A stretch of 9,686 bases of DNA from Bacteroidaceae bacterium. Lineage in GTDB: Bacteria > Bacteroidota > Bacteroidia > Bacteroidales > Bacteroidaceae. Under the pieces are notes generated by a model, which saw only the letters and a list, made by a program, of their open reading frames with translations, searched no databases and was not told the DNA's origin. The translations under genes and the position numbers were made by a program. Where the stretch lies: contig JABUUG010000074.1 of the NCBI GenBank assembly GCA_021443285.1, positions 12,394 to 22,079 of the forward strand, written 5' to 3'. Shown piece after piece: positions 1-6,072 of this stretch. The first letter of the stretch is position 1. The number at the start of each line of letters is the position of its first letter.

Positions 1-968
1 GTTTCCACCTTGCAGCGACCACCAGCAAGCATCATGACAATACTGTCGCGCAAGCCTTCGTAGTTCAACTGTATGTAACGCGTTACGGCATCAAAAGCAC
101 CGGTTGTCGCCCAATAGTTACGGCAACGCCTGGAAACGATTGCCTTCATCACGGAACTTGGATTGAACATCGAAGGCTCTGCACCAATACTGTATCCATC
201 GTACCACTTCTCCAATTCGCTGAAATCCATGTTATGCTCATCGCATAGTGCCTTGACTTCTGTCTTGGTAAAGCCAAAATACTGCGGCAGGTTCATCGGG
301 TTTATCATTGAATACTCCCAGAAATTGTTGAGGGCTGACTCTGTCTTGTATTTCTTTATTGGCAGAATGCCCGTCAGATAGGCGGCGGCAAAAACCCTTT
401 GACCTTCTGTACCCTTAAACATACGGCGCAAGAAATCCACATACTCGTCCATCACACCTGAACCAGAAGCAAACTCGCGGCATATCGCATCCCATTCATC
501 TATGATGATGATAAAATTGTCGCCCGTTGAGACCGATACACGCAGTAGGTATGCCATCAGGTCGTCGCTCTCCTTGACAGGCACATTCTGATAATATTCC
601 GAGATGTCTTCAATAAGCGACTCTTGGATTATATTGACAAGAGACTTCTCTTTTTTGTATCTTGTCATGAACGAAGTCATATCAATGTATATGACAGGAT
701 ACTTGTTCAGGTGCTGCTCAAAGTCAGGGAGTGTCTCAGCCTCTAATCCCCGGAACAACTCACGCGAATCGCACGAACGGTCATAATACGCACACAACAT
801 CTTTGCCGCCATAGACTTGCCGAAGCGGCGACAACGGCTGACACATGTGAACCTGTTCTCCCCAAAAAGAGTGTCGTTGATCATTCCTATCAACCCACTC
901 TTGTCCACATAGTTTTTCTTGATTGCGGACTTGAAACCGTCATTTCCTATGTTGATGTATGAAGCCAT
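1..968 (-). CDS. AAA-ATPase-like protein (PF09820 / DUF1703 type), C-terminus outside window
   Basis: An open frame begins with ATG at 968 and runs off the left edge without a stop, giving 322 N-terminal residues. The start MASYINIGNDGFK fits the AAA-ATPase-like family common in multiple copies in Bacteroidetes. A P-loop-like segment SRCRRFGKS (residues 44-52) replaces the usual GxxGxGKS but keeps the GKS; the related family form is RPRRFGKS. A Walker B strand FIIIIDEWD lies near residues 152-160. Family members are usually about 500-600 residues and end in a PD-(D/E)XK nuclease-like domain (DUF1703), which would lie beyond position 1 and cannot be checked. The cellular role of the family is not established; a nucleic-acid-directed activity is inferred from the fold. 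The gene is separated from the upstream barrel gene by 192 bp holding repeat copy A, so it is probably its own unit. Confidence 0.85.
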   Translation of the reverse strand, partial: MASYINIGNDGFKSAIKKNYVDKSGLIGMINDTLFGENRFTCVSRCRRFGKSMAAKMLCAYYDRSCDSRELFRGLEAETLPDFEQHLNKYPVIYIDMTSFMTRYKKEKSLVNIIQESLIEDISEYYQNVPVKESDDLMAYLLRVSVSTGDNFIIIIDEWDAICREFASGSGVMDEYVDFLRRMFKGTEGQRVFAAAYLTGILPIKKYKTESALNNFWEYSMINPMNLPQYFGFTKTEVKALCDEHNMDFSELEKWYDGYSIGAEPSMFNPSSVMKAIVSRRCRNYWATTGAFDAVTRYIQLNYEGLRDSIVMMLAGGRCKVE

Positions 969-987
969 ATTGGGAGTTATATAAATT

Positions 988-1150
988 GGAAGTCATAAGA
1001 AGTTAAAGGAAGTTATTCGTTAAGTGAATGGAAGTGGAGTTAATGTGGAGTTAGAGTGGAGTTAAAGTGACAAATGACTTTTGCACAAAAAAGTAATGTC
1101 ACTTTAACTCCACTCTAACTTCCCTTTAACTCCTCTTTAACTCCACTTTC
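988..1150. repeat. Intergenic GGAGTTAA-type inverted repeat, copy A
   Basis: The gap between the AAA-ATPase gene and the barrel gene is almost filled by this element. The left arm (988-1072) has degenerate GGAGTTAA/GGAAGTTA units; the right arm (1097-1150) carries their reverse complement. Positions 1049-1072 and 1097-1120 are a perfect 24-bp inverted repeat around a 24-nt loop, and the pairing continues outward with mismatches to about 1032. Within the loop ACTTTT (1077-1082) can pair with AAAAGT (1089-1094). The hairpin lies just past the barrel gene's stop and upstream of the AAA-ATPase start, so it could end transcription or stabilise an mRNA 3' end; that role is inferred. Confidence 0.85.
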
Positions 1151-1160
1151 TTATGAATGA

Positions 1161-1748
1161 CTACACCCCGAACTTATATCCGAGAGTGAACTGGAAGACG
1201 GAGTTCTTTGCCTTCAGGTCGCTGTCCTTGAAGATGTTGAGGAAGCCCCAGTTGTAGCGGGCATCGATGACGATGTTGTAGAACTCGTAGGAGATTCCGA
1301 CAGGCATTCCGAGGTCGAAGCCCTTCACCAGACTATCCTTCACGCCAATCGTCTTTCCCTCCCATTTTTCCGAAGCCTTTATGGAAGGCTGTATGCCGAA
1401 CTTCACCGCAAGACCTTTATATACATAAGTCTGGAGTATTATAGGTATATTCACATAGTCTATTGCCGCCTTGACGAGTGGGTCTTCTCCAAAAAATGTA
1501 ACAATCGAAACGTTGCCCTCAGGCTTGCAGCCCTGCTGAGAATAGTACACGCCGAGCGACAGTCCTACCGACTCGGTGAACATGTACATTCCCTCTATTC
1601 CTCCGACAAAACCCACCTTCATCTTACCATAATCATCACCGGCAACATTGGCAAGGTTTACACCTGCCTTGGGGGTGAAGAAGAGGTCTTGAGACCATGC
1701 ATTGACAGCTGCGAATGCCATCATTGCAACTAATAACATTTTTTTCAT
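1161..1748 (-). CDS. PorT-like outer-membrane beta-barrel protein (PF13568 type)
   Basis: The protein is 195 residues when started at ATG 1748. This start is chosen because it begins a clean signal peptide (MKKMLLVAMMAFAAVNAWSQ); the frame extends to 1805 but those extra 19 residues are charged and precede the signal. After cleavage come alternating strands typical of the family: FFTPKAGVNLANV, KVGFVGGIEGMYMF, GLSLGVYYSQQG, and a C-terminal strand FQFTLGYKFGV ending close to an aromatic residue. It should insert as a small outer-membrane barrel. The family name comes from PorT/SprT of the Bacteroidetes type IX secretion system, but most short members have no known role and this one need not belong to that system. 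It follows rnz by 82 bp, and a hairpin sits in that gap, so cotranscription is uncertain. Confidence 0.82.
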   Translation of the reverse strand: MKKMLLVAMMAFAAVNAWSQDLFFTPKAGVNLANVAGDDYGKMKVGFVGGIEGMYMFTESVGLSLGVYYSQQGCKPEGNVSIVTFFGEDPLVKAAIDYVNIPIILQTYVYKGLAVKFGIQPSIKASEKWEGKTIGVKDSLVKGFDLGMPVGISYEFYNIVIDARYNWGFLNIFKDSDLKAKNSVFQFTLGYKFGV

Positions 1749-1800
1749 ATCTCTTTGTTTTATGTGTTTTTTCTTTGCTACTGGTATAAATTTTACTTTC

Positions 1801-1830
1801 CCCACTCTCCCTTATTTGGGAAGCAGTGGG
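1801..1830 (-). terminator. Hairpin directly after rnz
   Basis: On the minus strand the RNA after the rnz stop codon reads CCCACT, two unpaired bases, TTCCC, a six-base loop, GGGAG, AGTGGG, giving a bulged stem of about 10-11 bp. It starts at the base next to the stop codon (1831-1833). No T-run follows, so it is a weak intrinsic terminator at best; a 3'-end stabiliser or processing site between rnz and the barrel gene fits equally well. Confidence 0.4.
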
Positions 1831-2736
1831 CTAAACCGTAATTACCATTCGCTCTTCGGAGAGGAAGGTACTGGGGAAGATTGCCTTCGCCTCGTTTAGC
1901 AGTACCGATTTGTCGGTGTATCTCTGCGAATAATGTCCTAAATAGAGTCGTTCCACCTGTGCAGCCTTTGCCACCTGTGCAGCCTCTCCCGCTGTGGAGT
2001 GGAAGTATTTCTCTGCCTTGTCTGCCATGTCGCCAGCGTATGTCGCCTCATGGTAAAGCACATTCACTCCCGCGAGACTGCGGTGGAGTTCTGGCATATA
2101 CTTCGTGTCGGAGCAGTAGGCGTAGGAACGTGCAGGAGCGGCAGGTGTGGTGAGTCGCGTGTATGGCACAGCCTCGCCATCGGATGTTATGAAGTCCTCA
2201 CCGTGCTTTATATCGTTCATCTTGTAGTGCGGCACATGATAGAAGTCCGCCATTACCCGGTTGATGTGCGGCAACCTCTGCTTCTCGGTGAATATGAACC
2301 CTGAGCAGGGCACTTTGTGGTTGAGCGGCAGAGATGAGACACTGACAGCATCGCTATCGAAGATAACTGCCTGCTGCGTTGTGTCTATGGCATGGAACAC
2401 CACCTCATAGCTCATGTTTCGGCAGAACATCTTTATCTGCATGTAGAGGAAGTCCTCCAGTTCGCTGGGGGCATAGATATGCAGCGGTGTCTTCCTGTCG
2501 AGCAGACAGAAGGAGGAGATCAGGCCGATAAGCCCGAACAGGTGGTCGCCGTGCAGATGGCTGATGAACACTGCCTGAAGTCGCGAGAAAGCGATCTTCG
2601 ATCGGCGCAGCCATATCTGGGTGCCTTCGCCGCAGTCTATCAGGAAGAGATGCCCTTCGGTCTCCACCACCTGCGCCGCATTGTTGTGCTGCATAGTGGG
2701 CAGTGCCGAACCGCATCCGAGGAAATGCACTTTCAT
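1831..2736 (-). CDS. rnz: Ribonuclease Z (tRNA 3'-processing endonuclease)
   Basis: RNase Z is a zinc metallo-beta-lactamase-fold nuclease that removes the 3' trailer from tRNA precursors. Started at ATG 2736 the protein has 301 residues, near the roughly 305 of short RNase Z. The opening MKVHFLGCGSALPT is the family signature; the frame upstream to 2781 adds 15 unrelated residues that overlap the lipoprotein gene. Metal-binding motifs are complete: HLHGDH at 60-65, H140 in LNHKVP, D210 in YCSDTKY, and H268 in LYLGHYSQRY, with H246 in the YFHSTA segment. The stretch between H140 and D210 corresponds to the flexible tRNA-binding arm. Only 1 bp separates the start from the lipoprotein stop, so the two are almost certainly cotranscribed and perhaps translationally coupled. 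Confidence 0.96.
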   Translation of the reverse strand: MKVHFLGCGSALPTMQHNNAAQVVETEGHLFLIDCGEGTQIWLRRSKIAFSRLQAVFISHLHGDHLFGLIGLISSFCLLDRKTPLHIYAPSELEDFLYMQIKMFCRNMSYEVVFHAIDTTQQAVIFDSDAVSVSSLPLNHKVPCSGFIFTEKQRLPHINRVMADFYHVPHYKMNDIKHGEDFITSDGEAVPYTRLTTPAAPARSYAYCSDTKYMPELHRSLAGVNVLYHEATYAGDMADKAEKYFHSTAGEAAQVAKAAQVERLYLGHYSQRYTDKSVLLNEAKAIFPSTFLSEERMVITV

Positions 2737-2737
2737 A

Positions 2738-3247
2738 TCACTTCTGCCTTCTGAAGTTGTAGATGCCTCGGCTGTCCTCAAGTGTCAGTGTGTCGGGGGT
2801 GATGTCGTATATGGAGAATGTGTCGCTGTTGACCACCACCTGTCCATTGAGGATTTTCCATCCGTTGTCTTCAGTGAGGTTTATCTTCCTGTCGCCGTCC
2901 ACCCAGATTCCGGCAAGCGTGGTGAGGTTTATGATGCGGCGCACTTCGTTCTCCCCATCGGCATTGCGGTATGCTATTATGGCGAGTTTGTCGTCGTTGT
3001 AAAGCCCTCCTAACACCACACGCGAATCCTCGTCGCTGTCGCTGGGTATGACGAACTCGGTGGTGTCGCCGTCAACCGTTGCGAGCAGTACGGTGAACCG
3101 CGCCGCCTCTGCACACCTGCCGTAGATGGTGGTGTCGGTAATCTCTATCAGGGTGTCGGCGAGCTTTGTGGGCTTCGGTGTCTTTTTAGTCTCGTTGCAC
3201 CCCATCAGTGCAAAGGAGGCAATAAGAAGGAACAACAGCTTTTTCAT
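2738..3247 (-). CDS. Small secreted lipoprotein of unknown function
   Basis: The product has 169 residues. A lipoprotein signal peptide MKKLLFLLIASFALMGC is clear, with lipobox LMGC and lipidated Cys17, followed by a Thr/Lys-rich linker (NETKKTPKPTK). The rest is strand-rich, with two Asp-rich patches (DGDTTEF, SDSDEDS) and a final segment (DTFSIYDITPDTLTLEDSRGIYNFRRQ) resembling the end of a small beta-barrel or lipocalin-like fold. I do not recognise a named family. It heads the unit lipoprotein-rnz, ends 1 bp before rnz, and its ATG lies 36 bp from repeat copy B. A sorting signal for surface export after Cys17 is not evident, so periplasmic or outer-membrane anchoring is as far as the sequence goes. 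Confidence 0.85.
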   Translation of the reverse strand: MKKLLFLLIASFALMGCNETKKTPKPTKLADTLIEITDTTIYGRCAEAARFTVLLATVDGDTTEFVIPSDSDEDSRVVLGGLYNDDKLAIIAYRNADGENEVRRIINLTTLAGIWVDGDRKINLTEDNGWKILNGQVVVNSDTFSIYDITPDTLTLEDSRGIYNFRRQK

Positions 3248-3282
3248 GATTATGGATTATTGGTTGATGATTGTATTTTTGG

Positions 3283-3345
3283 GGAGTTAAAGGAGTTAAG
3301 GGAGTTAAAGGAGTTAAGGGAGTTAAAGGAGTTAAAGACAAATGC
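3283..3345. repeat. GGAGTTAAR tandem array, copy B
   Basis: Six uninterrupted units of a 9-bp repeat (GGAGTTAA plus A or G) run from 3283 to about 3336. The variable base nearly alternates, giving an 18-bp higher-order period. The array ends in GACAAATG, the same edge as in copy A (GACAAATGA) and copy C (GACGAATGA). Unlike those two, no reverse-complement arm follows; instead TTATTCA-type heptads begin near 3358. It lies between mazG and the lipoprotein gene. The frames across it encode GVKGVK or ELKELR repeats, which are not a real protein. Confidence 0.9.
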
Positions 3346-3357
3346 CTCCGCTGCAAG

Positions 3358-3418
3358 TTATTCATTACTCACAAAAACTGCGGTAGCAAACTATTCACTA
3401 TTCACTATTCGTTATTCA
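3358..3418. repeat. Heptanucleotide repeats TTATTCA/CTATTCA at the mazG 3' end
   Basis: Two short runs of a 7-bp repeat flank a 19-bp unrelated stretch: TTATTCA TTACTCA at 3358-3371, and CTATTCA CTATTCA CTATTCG TTATTCA at 3391-3418. On the minus strand the unit is TGAATAG. Because it is 7 bp long and contains both TGA and TAG, three units place a stop in every frame of that strand. The mazG stop codon (3405-3407) lies inside the third unit. Confidence 0.8.
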
Positions 3419-4235
3419 CTTTTTTCGCCTCCTCCCAGAATGCGTCCATCTGCGCAAGGGTGAGGTCAGAAACGGGGACGCCCATTTCCTTTGCTTTCCG
3501 CTCCACATAGTTGAAACGGCTGATGAATTTCTGGTTTGTCAGCTCAAGGGCATTGTCGGGATTTACAGAATAGAGGCGTGCGGCATTTATCATGGAGAAC
3601 AGCACATCGCCAAATTCCTTCTGCGCAGCATCCTTGGCAAGTTTCTTTGCATTCTCATCGCCGGCATCCTCAGCCGCATCTATGCGGTCGAACTCAGCCT
3701 TCAGCTCGTCTATCTCCTCGTGCACCTTTGCCCAAACGTCCCGACGTTCTTTCCAGTCGAAGCCCACATGGCGAGCCTTGTCCTGTATGCGATACGCCTT
3801 TATCAGCGAGGGCAGACTGTCCGGCACTCCTGAGAGGACTGTCTTGTTGCCGTCTTTCTCCTTCAGCTTTATCTTCTCCCAGTTGTTCAGCACGTCCTCT
3901 GCACTGTCGGCATTCACATTTCCGTAGATGTGCGGATGGCGGAATATCAGCTTGTCTGCCTGCTGGTTTGCCACATCCTCTATATCGAAGTCATTGGTCT
4001 CGGATGCTATCTTGGAGTAGAACATCACGTGCATGAGCACATCACCCAGTTCCTTGCAGATATTCTTGCGGTCGTCCTTCATCAGGGCATCGCAAAGCTC
4101 AAAGGTCTCCTCTATGGTGTTGGGGCGCAGCGACTGGAAGGTCTGCTTTCTGTCCCATGGACATTCTGCGCGCAGACGGTCAAGCACGTCAAGCAGACGG
4201 CAGATTGCCTTCAGTTGGTTCTCACGGTTGTTCAT
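3405..4235 (-). CDS. mazG: Nucleoside triphosphate pyrophosphohydrolase MazG
   Basis: MazG hydrolyses nucleoside triphosphates to monophosphate and pyrophosphate, removing damaged nucleotides and, in E. coli, lowering ppGpp. The product is 276 residues from ATG 4235, normal for the two-domain form (about 260-270). The first domain carries RLRAECPWDRKQTFQSLRP and the magnesium-binding pairs E43xxE46 (EETFEL) and E62xxD65 (ELGDVL). The second, C-terminal MazG domain contains EEIDELKAEF and a matching EFGDVLFSMINAARL. The region between has FRHPHIYG and GFDWKERRDVWAKVHEE, both standard. It lies 76 bp downstream of gldH and probably ends that operon. The last residues (VNNE) and stop are encoded by the heptanucleotide repeat, so the natural C-terminus may have been replaced by repeat sequence. 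Confidence 0.96.
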   Translation of the reverse strand: MNNRENQLKAICRLLDVLDRLRAECPWDRKQTFQSLRPNTIEETFELCDALMKDDRKNICKELGDVLMHVMFYSKIASETNDFDIEDVANQQADKLIFRHPHIYGNVNADSAEDVLNNWEKIKLKEKDGNKTVLSGVPDSLPSLIKAYRIQDKARHVGFDWKERRDVWAKVHEEIDELKAEFDRIDAAEDAGDENAKKLAKDAAQKEFGDVLFSMINAARLYSVNPDNALELTNQKFISRFNYVERKAKEMGVPVSDLTLAQMDAFWEEAKKVNNE

Positions 4236-4248
4236 GTAGAAAGTATGG

Positions 4249-4275
4249 TATAGAAAAAGTATAGAAGGTATAGAA
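4249..4275. repeat. Short TATAGAA repeat before mazG
   Basis: TATAGAA occurs three times (4249-4255, 4260-4266, 4269-4275), 14-20 bp from the mazG start. On the coding strand it reads TTCTATA, making a pyrimidine-rich leader. No TAnnTTTG promoter element or ribosome-binding site is evident in the 76-bp gap between gldH and mazG. It may be a chance low-complexity leader. Confidence 0.5.
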
Positions 4276-4311
4276 AGTAAGGGACTAACACCCTATTCGA
4301 AAGCAGACCCT

Positions 4312-4791
4312 TCAGTCTTCGTTATTCACTATCGTTATTCCCACATCGCTTATGCCGGGAATGTCTTCTCTTGCCATTATGTGGAAAACGCGTATTACCA
4401 CTGAGTCTCCCACAGCAAGTGTCATATCGCTCATCCCTGTTTCTATAAGCTTTATCGCTCCTCCATCGCCTGTGGGTGCTCCCTTGGGGGTGATGGTCTG
4501 AAACGACACCCTCTCCATTCCTCGCGATATGGTGCGTTTTTTCCTTACCACCTGCCTGTCTATTATCAGTGCAAGGTTCTGGTAGGGATAGTTACGTCGC
4601 AACCTGACGCCGCATTTCAGCGAATGTCTGCCTGCATGGCGCACCGTGTCTGTGCAGAATGTTACGGTGTCCGCACGCTTCCATGCGCTCTCATTCACAG
4701 GCAGGTACCTGCTGTAAATAGTCCTTGGTTCGCAGGAAGTGATCAGGGGCAGCATAAGGGCAAGTGCCACCATGTAGGCTATGGTTCTCAT
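4312..4791 (-). CDS. gldH: GldH-family gliding motility lipoprotein
   Basis: GldH is a lipoprotein needed for gliding in Flavobacterium johnsoniae; the gene is also found in non-gliding Bacteroidales, where its role is unclear. The product has 159 residues, the usual size. A signal peptide with lipobox ITSC puts the lipid anchor at Cys20. Family features follow: Tyr-rich start after the Cys (RTIYSRYLPV), the W of ESAWKRADTVTF, the RLRRNYPYQNLALII strand typical of the family, and the terminal strand ISDVGITI. The start overlaps the ricT stop by 4 bp (ATGA), indicating translational coupling. The C-terminal VNNED is encoded by a TTCGTTATTCACT tract (4318-4330) that also ends mazG. The other known gliding genes are not in this window, so motility cannot be inferred. 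Confidence 0.88.
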   Translation of the reverse strand: MRTIAYMVALALMLPLITSCEPRTIYSRYLPVNESAWKRADTVTFCTDTVRHAGRHSLKCGVRLRRNYPYQNLALIIDRQVVRKKRTISRGMERVSFQTITPKGAPTGDGGAIKLIETGMSDMTLAVGDSVVIRVFHIMAREDIPGISDVGITIVNNED

Positions 4792-6065
4792 TTTGTTTCA
4801 TGCGGAGTGGGGGCGCTTGTCTGCGTGTCTCCGCTGTCAGGTTCAGGGTGCTGGCGGTCTTTATGCTGGTGGTCGCGGCGATTGTTCTCGCGATGTTCAT
4901 GCTCATGATGCTGATGCTCATCATGTTCATGCTCATGATGCTGTTCGTCGTGCGGCTTTTTCGCCTTGTTGCGCTGCTTCTGCTTCTTGTTCCTGTCTTT
5001 GGGTTTGTCAAAGCGTGTTACGTCTCCGGCGAATATGTCATCACCTCTCCTTGTTTCCCTCTGTCCCCCATCTTCCATCAGGTCTTCAGGCTTTTCTCCC
5101 CTTTTGTTCATCTCTATTATCTCAAGCGCCCTCTCTGCGGAGATGGTCTGCAGGTTGGCGGCCATCCTCTTGGCGGTGCTGTATGTGACAAGACCCGCCA
5201 GTATGTCCTGTTTGAAGAAGAAATAGTCGGAGTCGAGTGTCTGCAGCACAACCTCTCTCGGCGGCATCTTCCTGCCCGCCTCCATATAGTTGTCCACCTC
5301 ATAGTTGAGGCAGCATTTCAGTTTTGCGCACATTCCCGCCAGTTTCTGCGGATTCATGGACAGGTCCTGGAAGCGTGCAGACACAGTGCTTACAGACGAG
5401 AAGCTCTTCATCCATGTGGCGCAGCACAGCTCCCTGCCGCAGGGGCCCGTACCGCCGATGCGTCCAGCCTCCTGACGTGCGCCAATCTGCTTCATCTCTA
5501 TGCGCACATGGAACGTGTCGGCAAGCACCTTTATCAACTGGCGGAAATCCACGCGCTCATCGGCTATGTAGTAGAATATCGCCTTGTTGCCGTCGCCCTG
5601 ATACTCCACATCGCCGATTTTCATCTGTAGTTTCAGGTCTTTGGCTATCTGGCGGCTCTCTATCATGGTGCCGTGCTCACGACTGCGCGCCTCGTTCCAG
5701 CGGTCTATGTCGCCCTCGTTGGCTATGCGGTAGATGCGCTTTATGTCGTCGGGCGACTTCAGGTGGACCTTGGCGAGCTGCAGTTCCACGAGTTTGCCTG
5801 TCAGTGTAACAACGCCGATGTCGTGTCCGGGCGAAGACTCCACCGCCACTATGTCGCCCTTCTTCAGCTCCAGATTGTTTATGTTGTGGTAGTAACCCTT
5901 GCGCGTATTCTTGAACTGCACCTCGACGAGGTCGGTGAGCGTGTTGTTCTCTGGTATATCGGCAAGATAGTCGAATGTGTTCAGCTGGTGGTCTGACCGC
6001 CCCACTCCACATCGGGAGAGCAGCAGCTCGGAACCGTCGCCTACCATATATTTCAGATTTTCCAT
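4788..6065 (-). CDS. ricT: PSP1-domain protein, RicT/YaaT family, with histidine-rich tail
   Basis: In Bacillus subtilis RicT (YaaT) forms a complex with RicA and RicF that binds 4Fe-4S clusters and works with RNase Y in mRNA maturation; the Bacteroidetes role is less known. The 425-residue product has a PSP1 core from about 40 to 260: VEVQFKNTRKGYYHN, a GDIVAVES strand, and cysteine motifs PCGRELCC (C209, C214, C215) and CAKLKCCLNYE (C246, C251, C252), which match the family's conserved cysteines. From about 325 the protein becomes charged and low-complexity, with basic stretch KDRNKKQKQRNKAKK and then 13 histidines between 372 and 406, unlike short family members. It starts 7 bp after holB and overlaps gldH by 4 bp, so the three genes form one operon. 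ATG 6065 is the only sensible start. Confidence 0.93.
   Translation of the reverse strand: MENLKYMVGDGSELLLSRCGVGRSDHQLNTFDYLADIPENNTLTDLVEVQFKNTRKGYYHNINNLELKKGDIVAVESSPGHDIGVVTLTGKLVELQLAKVHLKSPDDIKRIYRIANEGDIDRWNEARSREHGTMIESRQIAKDLKLQMKIGDVEYQGDGNKAIFYYIADERVDFRQLIKVLADTFHVRIEMKQIGARQEAGRIGGTGPCGRELCCATWMKSFSSVSTVSARFQDLSMNPQKLAGMCAKLKCCLNYEVDNYMEAGRKMPPREVVLQTLDSDYFFFKQDILAGLVTYSTAKRMAANLQTISAERALEIIEMNKRGEKPEDLMEDGGQRETRRGDDIFAGDVTRFDKPKDRNKKQKQRNKAKKPHDEQHHEHEHDEHQHHEHEHRENNRRDHQHKDRQHPEPDSGDTQTSAPTPHETK
4893..4943. repeat. 30-bp internal duplication in the ricT histidine-rich tail
   Basis: A 21-bp sequence occurs identically at 4893-4913 and 4923-4943, a 30-bp period. It encodes two copies of QHHEHEH (residues 375-381 and 385-391) separated by three residues. 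The identity at DNA level, including third codon positions, points to a recent in-frame slippage duplication. Confidence 0.85.
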
Positions 6066-6072
6066 TGTTTAC

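Noticed and set aside
163..786. Two short plus-strand frames near the left edge
   Set aside because: Both are antisense shadows of the AAA-ATPase-like gene and match nothing recognisable.
988..3345. CRISPR array
   Set aside because: The repeat units are 9 bp and contiguous without spacers, and no cas genes are nearby.
3260..3510. Plus-strand frames encoding GVKGVK and ELRELK repeats
   Set aside because: They are translations of the 9-bp tandem repeat in copy B, which is divisible by three and so stays open in every frame lacking a stop; they continue into sequence antisense to mazG.
4764..5630. Plus-strand 288-codon open frame antisense to ricT, with a strongly hydrophobic segment near its N-terminus
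   Set aside because: The hydrophobic run is the antisense reading of the histidine/glutamate-rich ricT tail (CAT/CAC read as ATG/GTG, GAA/GAG as TTC/CTC). The rest resembles no protein family, and ricT on the other strand is clearly the real gene.
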